Source: Mastigias papua (taxonomy: Eukaryota > Cnidaria > Scyphozoa > Rhizostomeae > Mastigiidae). From it: DNA of 64,000 bases. The DNA lies in the NCBI GenBank assembly GCA_964019165.1, contig OZ025270.1, forward strand, positions 10,210,450 through 10,274,449, written 5' to 3'. Position 1 is the stretch's first letter; each line of letters starts with the position of its first letter. Shown in pieces: positions 34,561 to 45,056 of the stretch. A program made the translations under genes and the position numbers. The notes below the pieces were generated by a model. The model was not told the DNA's origin, searched no databases, and saw only the letters and a list, made by a program, of their open reading frames with translations.

Positions 34561-35692
34561 CTCCATCATACAAATCCTCTAGTGTCATGAATTTTTCTTT
34601 TATGCGCCTTATTCTTCTCTACAATCAGCTACACCACTACGGAATCTCTTGAGAAGCGAGCGCACTCGCTGCTGGTTATCATATGCATGTGGAAATACCT
34701 TACATTTCCATCAAGTGGCCGATTTTCAGATAAAATTAGCATCTGCTTCTATGTTGAATGTGGATGATTTCCAGCGCATAAGTATTCCCCTTCCGGGATC
34801 CCTTCTATTTTTCATATAGTTCTACTTAGTTAATTGAGAGATATGGCAACTACTTGAATATCCAACCAGATTTCAACGAAAATCTGTCTCACGAAACTAG
34901 TGGTTAGCTTTTTCGGTCAGGTGCCAGTCTCAACACAAGATTACACCTTTCCTTGTCAGAGAACTAAAATCTCACAACAGGTCATTTAACAACGTCCACT
35001 AAACTACTACCAAGGAGAAAGATTCTTTGTGAGATGAGTCAATACAATGATAACGCGAGTTGGTACTCATGCTGATGCATTGCTCCATCTACGAGTTAGG
35101 TTACTGTAACGTCTGCAGCGGAAGGCCCGTGAATGCTCCATGTAATGTTGCATATTATTAGCAATGGATTTATTCATCTTGTGATTGAGGTACGATGAAA
35201 ACAGTTGTACCCACTACACAACATCACAGTATCTCCACTACTTAGAATTATGATAGAAGTTATTAATGCAGTCTAGCTGGCAACCAGGTTTAAACAGAGA
35301 TACTAATCGCAATATCCGGAAGGGATAATCAGAAAACACTATGGTTTGTTAAACTCAGACTTTAAATGACATTGCTTTCGAATACTTCCGACAATAAATT
35401 TGGACAATCAGCCACATTGCAATACATTAGATGTATACACTTGCTGTTTCTTGGTTTCTATAAAATAAACAATGTTGACTTATGTTATGCCTCCGTGCTC
35501 ATTAGTTTTGCATGGTGATTTCCATAACTGTTGTCCAATAGTAGCTATTATTATGTCGGCCAACTCCCCGATGCTCCTGTTTTTATGTGTACCCATTCTT
35601 TGTTTATTTTTTTCGCCCATAATTGGTTCAAGATAACAGGGGTTTAAAGTCTCATGGGGTTTTGTAGTGACGGAGCTGATTTTAGAGAAGAA
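34561..35692. other. No recognised feature
   Basis: AT-rich DNA without recognised coding or repeat ends. 'gcgagcgcactcgct' at 34654-34668 is a small palindrome. Confidence 0.4.
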
Positions 35693-36078
35693 TTCAAAAA
35701 TAAAACGAGGCTTACCTGTAAGTTGATGATTGATTGTAATTCTTCTCTACCATCAGCAGGAACGGAGGAATGAAACACCCTCCCATACATAATTCCAATG
35801 CAATTCCCACCCAGTATTCCTCCGTCCTGCTGATGATGAGTTATAGTCTCATTTTCATTTATTTTCATTTTAATTAATTAAAAATTATTAATCTATCTAA
35901 CTATCTATTTAAACACAATCATGTGTTTAACTATCGCATCCTGTGATCACTCACGCTTTAAAGAATGACCAGTAGCGCGTGCGCTCGCTTCTCATGTGAT
36001 ACCTCCGTTCCTGCTGAGGTAGAGAAGAATTACAATCAAGCATCAACTTGCAGTTAAGTCTCGTTTGATTTTCAAATT
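35693..36078. repeat. Inverted repeat (hairpin-forming, MITE-like), arms about 80 bp
   Basis: The left arm 35693-35775 ('aaacgaggcttacctgtaag', 'gattgtaattcttctctacc', 'cagcaggaacggagg') is matched by the complement of 36000-36078 ('aaacgagacttaactgcaag' and so on). The loop of about 220 bp contains another 'cctcc-tcctgctgatgatga' block. Ends and target duplication were not resolved. The minus strand at 35712 carries CAG|GTAAGC, a good splice-donor match. Confidence 0.6.
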
Positions 36079-36909
36079 TTGTGTATATTAGTGTCTGATT
36101 CAGTCAGCTCAGTCAAATGATGGTTTTGGAATCTTCAGTATTTCTTTGCCTTTCCTCTTTGCACTGAAGGAATTACCATCATAGGGATACACGTTTTTTT
36201 CATAAGAAACCAGTTTATAAGCAACCTAGTATTAGACACGCAAAAAATTAAGAAACTTTTAGAACTACAACGAAAGAGCTAAGAAACTTTAGAAATTTCT
36301 GTGCCATTTCAAAGTTTAGGGTTTGTGAAATATGTTTCCTCCACGGATGTAACAAGTGTGAACTAAAAGATGTGAGAAAGATCCTTTGGTTGAGAGGAAG
36401 ATATGCGCATTTTTGCGACAAATGGCACATTGGAGCCATTACCTAGTTCAACGCAAAACTGAACAAATAAAGTGCCCTTTTCGAGTACCAAAGTGAAGAT
36501 TATATAAAGTTTACCGAAATTAGCGATGTGGACATGAGGTTGATTTAGATTTAGAACTGCACTAACGTCTTTTGTTTGCTATCATGCTAATAGTCTCCTA
36601 TATCCACGTGTTTTATATCGTTTTCAATGCAATTTTTGTTCATTAAATTAAGAAACTTTTAAGACACTTTTAGAACTAAAATGTGGCCAAAAATTAAGAA
36701 ACTTTTAGTACTAGGCCTTGAGCTAGGTTTCTTATAAAAAAAAATCGTGTAGATGTATAACGTTGTCAAAATTGAGCTATTCTGACCTTTCACTCTATAA
36801 AATTCAGGTCATCTCCACAAAAGCCCCGTTTTCTGGTGATGAATGGCATCATCATTGACTTTTGATTAATCCCCAGCCAGTTAAATCAAATAATGTATAG
36901 GAACCAAAC
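36079..36909. other. No recognised feature; repeated 'aattaagaaacttttag'
   Basis: The phrase 'aattaagaaactttta' recurs at about 36246, 36646 and 36692, hinting at an eroded dispersed repeat. No coding recognised. Confidence 0.35.
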
Positions 36910-36912
36910 TAA

Positions 36913-37616
36913 GACCCCGTCCACACGAATACGTTTTCAAAAAATTGCGTTTTCATTTTAGTGAAAACGGATAAAAGCTTCCGTCTACACGAACGTTTTC
37001 ACATTGTCTAGTACGTCAAACATTAAAATGATGAAAACGCAAAAATCTGAGCAGGCGCATGTTTTCAATGAGCATAGCAAAGCCACAGAACACAGAGGCC
37101 GCTGATCAACATGGCGAAATCGAAGAAGGACATCAATGGCGCATGAACAGACGATGAAGCTGAACTACTGTTGCAAGTTGCAATTGAGTACAAAACAGCC
37201 AAAGCAATGGAAAGTATTGACTGGGAATCAGTGCAAAAAAATAGTGATATTAGGATCTCAGTATTGCAGTGTCATCAAGCTATTTAGGTGCAACAACAAA
37301 TTATCCAATTGATACGCTGTTACCAAATGCGAGAGCAGCGATAACAGCAAAGCTATTCTGTCGTCCATTTTGAATTTTGATTTACCCGCCAAAAAGTGAT
37401 GTTGGTGTTGAATCGTTTTCAGAAACTTGTATTTTCGGCTGTCTACACGGAAACTATGCGTTTTCAAAAAGTTGCGTTTTCAAATAATTCTTCTCTGGAA
37501 AGCGGTTTCAAAAGTTGCGTTTTCATTCACAGATTTTCCGGTTTCATGTAGACAGTAAGCTAAACCGCAAAAAAAGTTGCGTTTTTAATTGAAAACGTAT
37601 TCGTGTAGACGGGGTC
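36913..37616. mobile_element. PIF/Harbinger-type element, 704 bp, with TAA target duplication
   Basis: The ends GACCCCGTCCACACGAATAC and, in reverse complement, GACCCCGTCTACACGAATAC continue into 'gttttca.aaaattgcgtttt'. TAA flanks both sides (36910-36912, 37617-37619). Subterminal 'gttgcgttttca' is repeated several times near the right end. Target TAA and GACCCCGT-type ends fit PIF/Harbinger. The interior keeps part of a Myb/SANT-like gene (37111-37250). Confidence 0.8.
37111..37255 (+). pseudogene. Myb/SANT-like accessory protein remnant of the Harbinger element
   Basis: From the ATG at 37111 the frame begins MAKSKKDING, hits a stop, then reads TDDEAELLLQVAIEYKTAKA and SIDWESVQKNSDI. The 'W.D.E...LL......YK..K....VDWES' pattern is that of the Myb/SANT-like DNA-binding protein that accompanies Harbinger transposases. 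The helix-turn-helix C-terminal part and the DDE transposase are missing. Confidence 0.55.
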
Positions 37617-37649
37617 TAAGCCTAGAAATTTCACTATACACATTGGAAC

Positions 37650-39010
37650 TAATGATGCAGGCATGAAATCATAAATCAATATGTTGGGCGCATGTGCTCC
37701 CATTTAAATTCAACAGGTGTAAGTAAATATGCTAGTAATCTGATCAATGAATTGAGTTGTTTTCACTATATAGACAGGTCATTCTCATCAGCATCTTGGA
37801 TTTGGAAAAAGTGTGGCAATGGCATCTCTGCATGTTAATAGTCTTAGAAGTTATTTTGATGAAATTTCGAAATCCTTGTTCACTTTAGGTATCATTTCTT
37901 TGCTCTCATGACACAAAGCTTAACAACAAGTGCCTTAAGGAGCAAGCTGATATACCTGTATACCAACAGGTTCACCTTTGTAGAACAGGTAATAGAGGAG
38001 CACTTTTGATTTATGTTAGGTATTCAATTACGGTAAATTGACAAGTCGCTCTGATGTGCCCACAAGTGATTTAGAATCAATTTCTATTGAAATTGAGGCA
38101 GTAAAGAGTAAGTCTTCTCTAGCTTTTGCACTGTACAAGCCGCTAAGGGCTTAAGCTCGAGACAGCAATCTATTACGTAGGCAGGGAAGAAAAAGAGATG
38201 CTTCATGGTAATGCAAATTGTGATTTAACAAGCAAAAAGCAGGCGGCCTACAGAACAAGCAATGCATTATGGGTTTGCCGTATTTATGAACTACTCAGTT
38301 TTAAACAACTTATACAAGAAACAACACGGCTCACTGTTCAAACCGGTACTGATGAAATTGAAACGACATGTCCTTGAGACATTGTCAACTCATTAGTCAA
38401 TCAAATTGCTTTAAATGATCATTATCCTGTCTAATGAATCCGTAAGTACAATGGAGTAATTATTAAAGACAACAAAATAATCAGAGCACGGAAAATGGCT
38501 CATACAAGCAGCTCAGAAAGAAGGTTAATGTCTTGAGTATCCATTTAAAGAAAGGTTACTTTTGAGATAAGTTTTCTCCTTGTGAAGGAAAAGTGCACGA
38601 CTACTTGAAAGCAAATAGTGAGCTTCTTCACAGGTTTTCCACAGAAATGAGACATCCAGACTAGTGAACAGTTACTTCTAATTTATGCTCTATCAGGGAT
38701 ATTCCCAAACCCCTTTTTGTTGGTGGCTATGATATAAATAAAACGAACTTTCAATTTAAGTTTTTTCAGCTTCCTTTAATCAATTTAAGCTTAAACATGT
38801 AAATACCTTAGGCATGAAGGATGCAGTTACAAAACTTAAAGCTGCCAACAGTTTTGGAAACGACATTATCTCAAGCTACTTCTTGAAACTGGCTTCGTCT
38901 TTATTTGAGACCTCCCTGGTTGCGGTTTTCTATACCTCAATCGGAGCAAGATAGTTCCCAAATTGCTCTTAATTAAAGGAAGCTGTAATGTCATTCCAAT
39001 TAGGCTACTG
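37650..39010 (+). pseudogene. LINE relic: endonuclease and start of reverse transcriptase
   Basis: Blocks in order: 'DTKLNNKCLKEQADIPVYQQ' (about 37912-37965), TGNRGALLIYVRYSI (about 37985-38030), SDLESISIEIEAVKSKSS (about 38068-38120), 'YELLSFKQLIQETTRLTVQT' (about 38288-38345), 'LNDHYPV' (about 38412), then 'KDAVTKLKAANSFGNDIISS' (about 38818-38878) and YFLKLASSLFETSL. This is an APE-type endonuclease followed by the linker to a reverse transcriptase. Many stops; truncated near 39010 before the catalytic motif. Confidence 0.75.
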
Positions 39011-39294
39011 TCCGGAATCTACTTTGCAACACAATGGGGTCATATTGCGAAATTTTGGCACTAGACTTTTCTCAATTCAAACTTTAATTTTAATTGAAAA
39101 GTTATTTCGTGACATAATCACGTCCAAGTTAGTATATTGAAATAATAAAATAGTCTTTGTCTTATAATATGTCAAATTTTGGGGATGCCATAGAACAATA
39201 ACGATGGCTTATTCTATGGCATTATATAGGAAAACCAAACATGCATCTCCATTGACTTATCATCACCATGAAAAACTCTACCAAACTACCATTC

Positions 39295-39821
39295 TCAAGA
39301 ATACAAGTCTTCCTGTATTTTAAACAATTTGTAGTCTGAATTATGAAATTTCCTAAGTGATAACGAATAAAATTTCCATTTGGGCATATCTAGAAGACAA
39401 TTATCATAGTACCACTGAATCAGTCTTCCCCAGGAAGATTCATCAAAATATCCGGAAAAAGCACAAGCTTCAAGCGGAATTTTGGTCTCCTGTTTCAACA
39501 GTTAGTAAGAGCTTTCTAGGTGCTTAAAGATTTTTCATTGATTTAAATTCACCAGCAAAATAGTTAAATACATAACACATCTCTGCTTTCCATCCTTTTT
39601 ATACAATGACCATAACAAATATTATCACTGAAGCCAAATTTGTTTGATGTGCACTTTGGACGAACGTATTCATATGTAGGTTTTCCATATAGATAACACT
39701 TGTGATAGTGCGAAGAACAGAAAATTCCCAGATGACGACAACAAGAAATTAAGTAACTTAACGAGATACAGTTGAACTTTAATTGTGTTTGTCCTTGCCG
39801 TAATGTTCTAGTCTTAGTCAA
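39295..39821 (-). CDS. Two adjacent minus-strand frames, Cys-rich; unrecognised
   Basis: Frame 39821-39564 (85 codons) contains eight or more cysteines in its second half (CCRHLGIFCSSHYHKC, CTSNKFGFSDNICYGHC); frame 39498-39295 (67 codons) continues downstream with EACAFSGYFDESSWGRLIQW. Composition is unlike the surrounding AT-rich DNA. No signal peptide, splice pair or family was established, so they may be exons of one gene, a decayed gene, or chance. Confidence 0.2.
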
Positions 39822-40602
39822 TGTCTTCTTACTACCTGTTATAGTACAAAATGATATTCTCAGCTATCGATACATTAGATTTTGTAGATTTTGTAGATTT
39901 TGTAGCTTTAGAGCAAAAATTCAGAGGAAAAATTACTAAGACTGCAAATAATCGCGTCATTTTTCTGTTGAAATCATCCAAAAGTTGACTGTACTGCAGA
40001 TTTATGGAGATTATCTCTCACTTTATATAGCATTATGATACATAAATCTTTGTATACCATTGTTTGCAATACTAACCTGAAAATTTTCACCTAACTATAT
40101 GATTTCCCTATTAGTTCACAATGACCAAAGTAGCCGTTTTCTATTCCTGTGTGATTTGATAGCTTTGGTCCTTATGAAAAATCAGCTCAGAGTCACTTCA
40201 TTCAGTTTATAGATTTGACTAGAATTTAGTGTGGACATTTTGAAAAATTCTACTTTGATACATGAGTTTTCGCTGTTTTTACGATATTCAAAGATTAAGG
40301 TTGGAATTTTCCCTGAATTTTGGAGTAAATCGCGCCAAACTTGAGCAGTGATTAAATATAGTTTGGAAAAATCACAAAATAACGGCCGATTCTTCAAGCA
40401 ATAAGGTGCTTATTCACTTAACATGCATTGTCTGTCTTCATATGAACTAAAGCAATTTTGGCTGCTGTTTTCTCATATGAAACCAAATACTTAACGTTCT
40501 ACCAGTTTGGTGATTTTTCATGTGGCATGATCAGCGTGAAAAGTAGAGAAAATCCTTAAATTTCGAAACTTTTGCATGTACATACAACAGTTGCAGGTGT
40601 GC
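39822..40602. other. No recognised feature; small 9-bp tandem repeat
   Basis: 'gattttgta' is repeated three times at about 39874-39902. Otherwise AT-rich DNA without recognised motifs, ending at the left edge of unit C. Confidence 0.4.
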
Positions 40603-40752
40603 TAATGTCACATTTATTTCTTTACTAAATTGGAAATTTATTAAAGATTATCTTTTTCAACAATATTTTGTTAATTAAAAAACTTGACTTCTTGCTTTAT
40701 TTTTACCTCTGGATCCACTTTGTGGCCAGTCATCTCAAAGCGCTTTGAACAG

Positions 40753-41346
40753 TGTAATATATTATATGAACACCATTGTATCTGTGCAAATAAGCACGTC
40801 GTATGATTTATAATCAATTCAGTACTACCCAAGCATGTAACAGGTCATTGCTTGTGTACCCTATCGCCTCCCTGTATTAGGGATATTACAATGGTGACAG
40901 AGCTTGGATGACTATCCGCTTCAGAAAAGGCGACATCGGAAATAGCTCAATCTCCATACAGTTTACCATCTACGTGGTCAGTGTAATATCCCTATGACTT
41001 TAGTTGTATCTGTGTAAATAAGCACGTCGTATGATTTATAATCAGTTCAGTACTACACAAGCATGTAGCAGATTATTGCATCTGTACCCTCTCGCCTATC
41101 TGTATAAGGGATGTTACAATGGTGACAGAGCTTGGATGACTATCCGCTTCAGAAAAGGCGACATCGGAAATAGCTCAAGCTCCATACAGTTTACCATCTA
41201 CGTGGTCAGTGTAATGTCCCTATGACTTTAGTTCTATCTGTGTAAATAAGCACGTCGTATGATTTATAATCAGTTCAGTACTACACAAGCATGTAGCAGA
41301 TCATTGCGTCTGTACCCTCTCGCCTATCTGTATAAGGGATATTACA
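40753..41346 (+). mobile_element. Miniature LTR element, tandem form: LTR-internal-LTR-internal-LTR, with 5-bp target duplication
   Basis: Three LTRs (40753-40890, 40982-41118, 41210-41346; 137-138 bp) start TGTAATATCCCT or close to it and end AGGGATATTACA, an inverted terminal repeat. Each of the first two is followed by an identical-length 91-bp internal segment starting A-TGGTGACAGAG, placed where a tRNA primer-binding site belongs. AACAG flanks the whole (40748-40752 and 41347-41351). The 228-bp periodicity is thus tandem LTR structure, not a satellite. Unit D keeps a longer internal region. Confidence 0.8.
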
Positions 41347-41479
41347 AACAGTTTATTGCCCACCAGCTATGCCAGTAAATGAATGAAAGTAATATTTTTT
41401 CATGTAATCAACCTGGCCTATTCAACTTTAACATGCTTGCTTATAAATACAGATGACTGATACGGTGGGTGTAATCTAG

Positions 41480-42330
41480 GGAAACTAGTTGGGCTAATAT
41501 TCACTAACTTTAAAAAAGTCTTCAATACTGGCCACTGCGGAATTATTTGCCAGAAACTCAATTTCTACGGAGCACAACAACAAAATCTTTATGGTTTCAC
41601 CTCTAATTATTCAACCGAAAAAAGTTCTGTATAGATAATGGCATTGATTCACAAATCAATAGCATAATTGCTCGTGTACTCCAAGAATCATGCATTGGTG
41701 CCTTACTATTCATGATTTATATAAACGATATCCCTCAGACAGTACTAAACACGTCCATTTCCATGTATGCTGATCATACCAGGTTATTTTTTGAACAGCT
41801 TTATATCACCTAACTGAATGAGGCTATTTATTGTGATTAAGAAGTGCTGGAGAAGTGGCTGAATACTAATCAACTGTCCTTAAAATGCAATGAAAACCCA
41901 GTCAATGCTCACTTCAGAGATCCAAGAGCAAATGTTTAGATCTAGTTGGGACATGTTACCTTTAACTGCTTATGTCTTCAATATTTACAGACAATATCAT
42001 CTTCTACAAACAATTTCACAGATTGGAGAGGCTTGCACCTCGCATGAATGAGGTACTGATCAATTTGCAGATTTAAGGCAGAGTTTGCTTATGAATTTAA
42101 GCTTATTCTTCTGCTTCTATCCAAACGTTTGCAGTTCATGAACACAATACATTTGCCTGAAAAGCTAGACTTGCTATCATGAGATGTTTTCACTGATTCG
42201 CTTTTACATATGAGTTTTTAATGCCATGAGTTCAGCTATCCGGGTGAAATTAAACCAATTAGATGATTTTCAAATTTAATCCTTCAAGGCTTAATTTATC
42301 AATCACCAGAGAGCATTATATTTCATGTTC
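41480..42330 (+). pseudogene. LINE reverse transcriptase relic (unit C copy)
   Basis: In shifting frames: 'FTNFKKVFNTGHCGIICQKL' (about 41500-41558; normally DL.KAFDTVDH.IL..KL), FYGAQQQNLYGFTS, 'SCIGALLFMIYINDIPQTVL' (about 41692-41745), 'SMYADHTRLFF' (about 41762-41793; catalytic YADD altered to YADH), and 'LEKWLNTNQLSLKCNE' (about 41850-41895). Same relic at 61615-62470 in unit D, with the same lesions, so it decayed before the C-D duplication. Confidence 0.8.
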
Positions 42331-42615
42331 TTTTCGAAACATGTATTGATTGGAATAGCAATGCTGTGGACTTAAAAAACTAGTATTCCACAAAATATAT
42401 TTAATTATGTACAGCCAAAACGGAGGCTAACTGGGAAAATCGGAGTCATGTTTGGATTCTTCACCCTGGCAAAAGTAAAAACCCTTCGCCATAACCCGTC
42501 TATCTAGCCTAGTTCCTTTTCATGCCCTGAAGGGGGGGAGGCATTAACCATCCAGACAGAGGACTTTTCATCAGTAAAATATACAGATACAAAAACACTT
42601 CCAATCCTTACAACT

Positions 42616-43064
42616 TGTAGTGAACGTAAACATTGTAGCATAGGCCATTTCTCAGTCAATGTCGATTTTCTTCTTTTCATTCATTCTCATTCACAACATC
42701 ACACACCTGGGACATGACCATACATCACTTCTGTCAGCAAACACCTGGTCATTCCTCTTCTGTTGTTCTCCACGCAAACATCGCCACACGAATCTATTCA
42801 ACAATATACTAACAACAACCTAACCCTTCCTTTACGTAAATCATGTTTATTTTGGGTTGTTCTCTGTTTATGTATATATCACTGTTATTTATAATGTAAA
42901 GTCAGTCAGAGTAGAGTCAGAGTACCGTCAACAACATCGTCTCCTCTCTCTGACTCCGTGTTCTCAGCACATTAAATCTAATACTCGCAACAACATGGAT
43001 CAGCGAAGGATGTCACAGAACGAGCATTGGAGTCTATAGGAAGCAACAAACTCACGATCCTATA
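42616..43064 (+). mobile_element. Solo LTR, copy 2 (449 bp), inserted in unit C
   Basis: Homologous to the solo LTR at 13000-13399. Begins TGTAGTGAACGTAAAC and ends near GATCCTATA. Comparison with unit D (about 62760-62775, 'ccttacaactaaatcc') shows the empty site; flanks AACT (42612-42615) and ATCT (43065-43068) are a 4-bp target duplication with one mismatch. The frame 42857-43039 within it is not a gene. Confidence 0.8.
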
Positions 43065-44120
43065 ATCTAAAACCTAACATCAACGACCGTCCATCAACTT
43101 TCTTCTATGGGACAGACTGGGCCACACTCAATCCCTGTTGGTATTTGGAAGCATGTCCAATTCATCTTGCTGACCTAGTTTACAGGCACGTGAAAGATAA
43201 CACTGGTGAACAAGCATTTTGGAGCGACAATACCAAGATTGTTTTCTGACTGCCTAGTCTTCCGTACAGTCTGGACACTTTTTAAATACCAGTATCATGA
43301 TATCATGTGGACGACTGTTTTCTTAATACCTGGTGCATCTTTAGTAGGTATTGCTGATAAATGGATTTGTAATTGACTGAAGAACAAACCGTGAAGATGA
43401 TCGCTACTTCACGTATTTCTATAAAAGACAGAGGTATCACTTGCTTCCTCTCACTTTAAGCAGTGTACTGATTGATACTTGAGGTAAGAGTTATTTGCTA
43501 CTTTATTTTATTTACTATATCGTTGTTGATAGTTGCACTGGAACAAATCTCGTGAACCTACTAATGTTAGCGCTGTACACAATGTTACTACTAATTTGGC
43601 ATCAATCAGTAGGAAATCAGTAGTTATAGCGTTATTCGCATGCCGAGAACCTGGTAGAAACTCTGGAAGGGAGATAAAGACAGCGAGGAGAGAAACTGGC
43701 CACCCTACCGCACATGCCGATGGTTAAGGCTACAGTGCTCTCTCTAACAGGCGCTTCCTCTACGTACTAAAGTCCTTTACTTTCACAAAGAACACGTTGA
43801 TAATATTTCGATGGTCGTTAGCTCCTTCTCATAAACCACATGGGTATATGTTGACTTATCGATAAAGCACTCATCTTATGCTAGCAAGTTAAACATATAG
43901 TTGCTTTCCCAAATTGTTGAAATATTCGGGAGAATGTGTAACTGTGAAATCATTTAAATTTTTTAGATGAAATTTGTACCTTCTCGAACTCAGAGGTACT
44001 AGATATTATAGCTTTTAAATTTGACTTACAAATCTACAAATAATGCTGACACTTTATAAACAAAAGAATTGCATTTCTGATCCAGAGAGTCTAAAATTGA
44101 AGGCACATGTTTCTTCATAA

Positions 44121-44511
44121 AGCCTAGCACACAGCAGATTTTTCTCCTTGACGCTTAAGATTTTTGTCACTGGTGACGAAGCCCTGATGGGTGCACGAAA
44201 CACAGATCAAGGATTTTTCTCGCTAACCACGAACCTCAGTATCAAACTTGTTTGATATTTGTCTTTGTCACTGACGACAAACGACCAAGATCTTGCTGTG
44301 TGCGGGGACTAAAGATAAGATTTGAATGCTTCAACCAATCAGAGTCACTTGCTGGAAGACGCCCTTCAGTTCACCTCTGCCTAAAGAAAATGGATGATAC
44401 AATAGCAGAAGCTTACGATAAAAATCTTTCAGTGTGAGGGGAACATATTTTGTCGCAGGCGACAAAAATCTTTGTTGCCAGGGACAACAATCTTACTGTG
44501 TGCGCTAGGCT
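44121..44511. mobile_element. Harbinger-like MITE, 391 bp
   Basis: The left end AGCCTAGCACACAGCAGATT and the complement of the right end AGCCTAGCGCACACAGTAAG are inverted; subterminal 'aagatttttgtc' / 'gacaaaaatcttt' blocks pair. Flanks TAA (44118-44120) and CAA (44512-44514) are an eroded TAA duplication. Same family as 17474-18199. The matching element in unit D starts at 63820. Confidence 0.75.
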
Positions 44512-44514
44512 CAA

Positions 44515-45056
44515 GGTTATTTGGTAGAGGCAATGCTATGGGTTTTATGTTCACATTTATGATTGCATGACTCTACATATCAATGGTGGTCTAGTTCTTT
44601 GACATTGTCATTAAAGCTATTAACTACTTTTCAACTCCCAAAATTAAAACATGAATCATGACAATACATCGGAAAGCTTGTTTTGTCTTTTTCTCACATA
44701 TTCTCACTTTAAAAGTTCATCTTCACTCCTATCTTCGTGTTCCTGGTCTTTCGTATTGTCTGCATTCTTGCATAGCTGTTGGTTTATTTGCTACTGCCAT
44801 TAGGAACTATTCTACTCCAATCCTTTCTGTTTTCTTCATGTCACTATCTTCTTATCCTACTTCATCTTTCTCATCCACTTTCTTTTATGGCTCCTCTTTT
44901 TTCTTCTCAATCATTCTCTTTTCCTCTTCCTTCTTGGTTGCTTCCTCTTCTGCAGTCTTCGCCAACTCATTCACTTATTTATGTGCTTAGTACTATCCAA
45001 AGAACATTTGATGCGATTTGCTGTTATTGCATTTTCAGAGCTGCTGATTGGAGAAA
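44515..45056 (+). promoter_or_regulatory. Copy C upstream region: pyrimidine-rich tract and 5' UTR with probable intron end
   Basis: Homologous to the upstream region of copy A. 44680-44960 is pyrimidine-rich on the coding strand and is followed by 'ttgcattttcag' (to 45038), a good 3' splice site, then 18 bases to the ATG at 45057. The intron and first exon are inferred; the donor was not located. The long frames 44658-45150 arise from base composition, not coding. Confidence 0.45.

Larger units (their letters stand above)
40603..44120 (+). repeat. Duplicated upstream block, unit C (partner of unit D at 60052-63819)
   Basis: High identity by eye with unit D begins at 'taatgtca' (40603 and 60052) and continues to the Harbinger-like element (44121 and 63820). 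Shared contents: an LTR mini-element, a LINE reverse-transcriptase relic (41480-42330), and the gene-proximal block (from about 42450) also present in units A and B. Unit C has a solo LTR (42616-43064) that D lacks. The intact gene at 45057 follows. Confidence 0.85.

Noticed and set aside
40791..41346. 228-bp tandem repeat as a satellite
   Set aside because: Terminal inverted bases, a primer-site candidate after each LTR, the AACAG target duplication and the longer unit D form show it is a tandem LTR structure.
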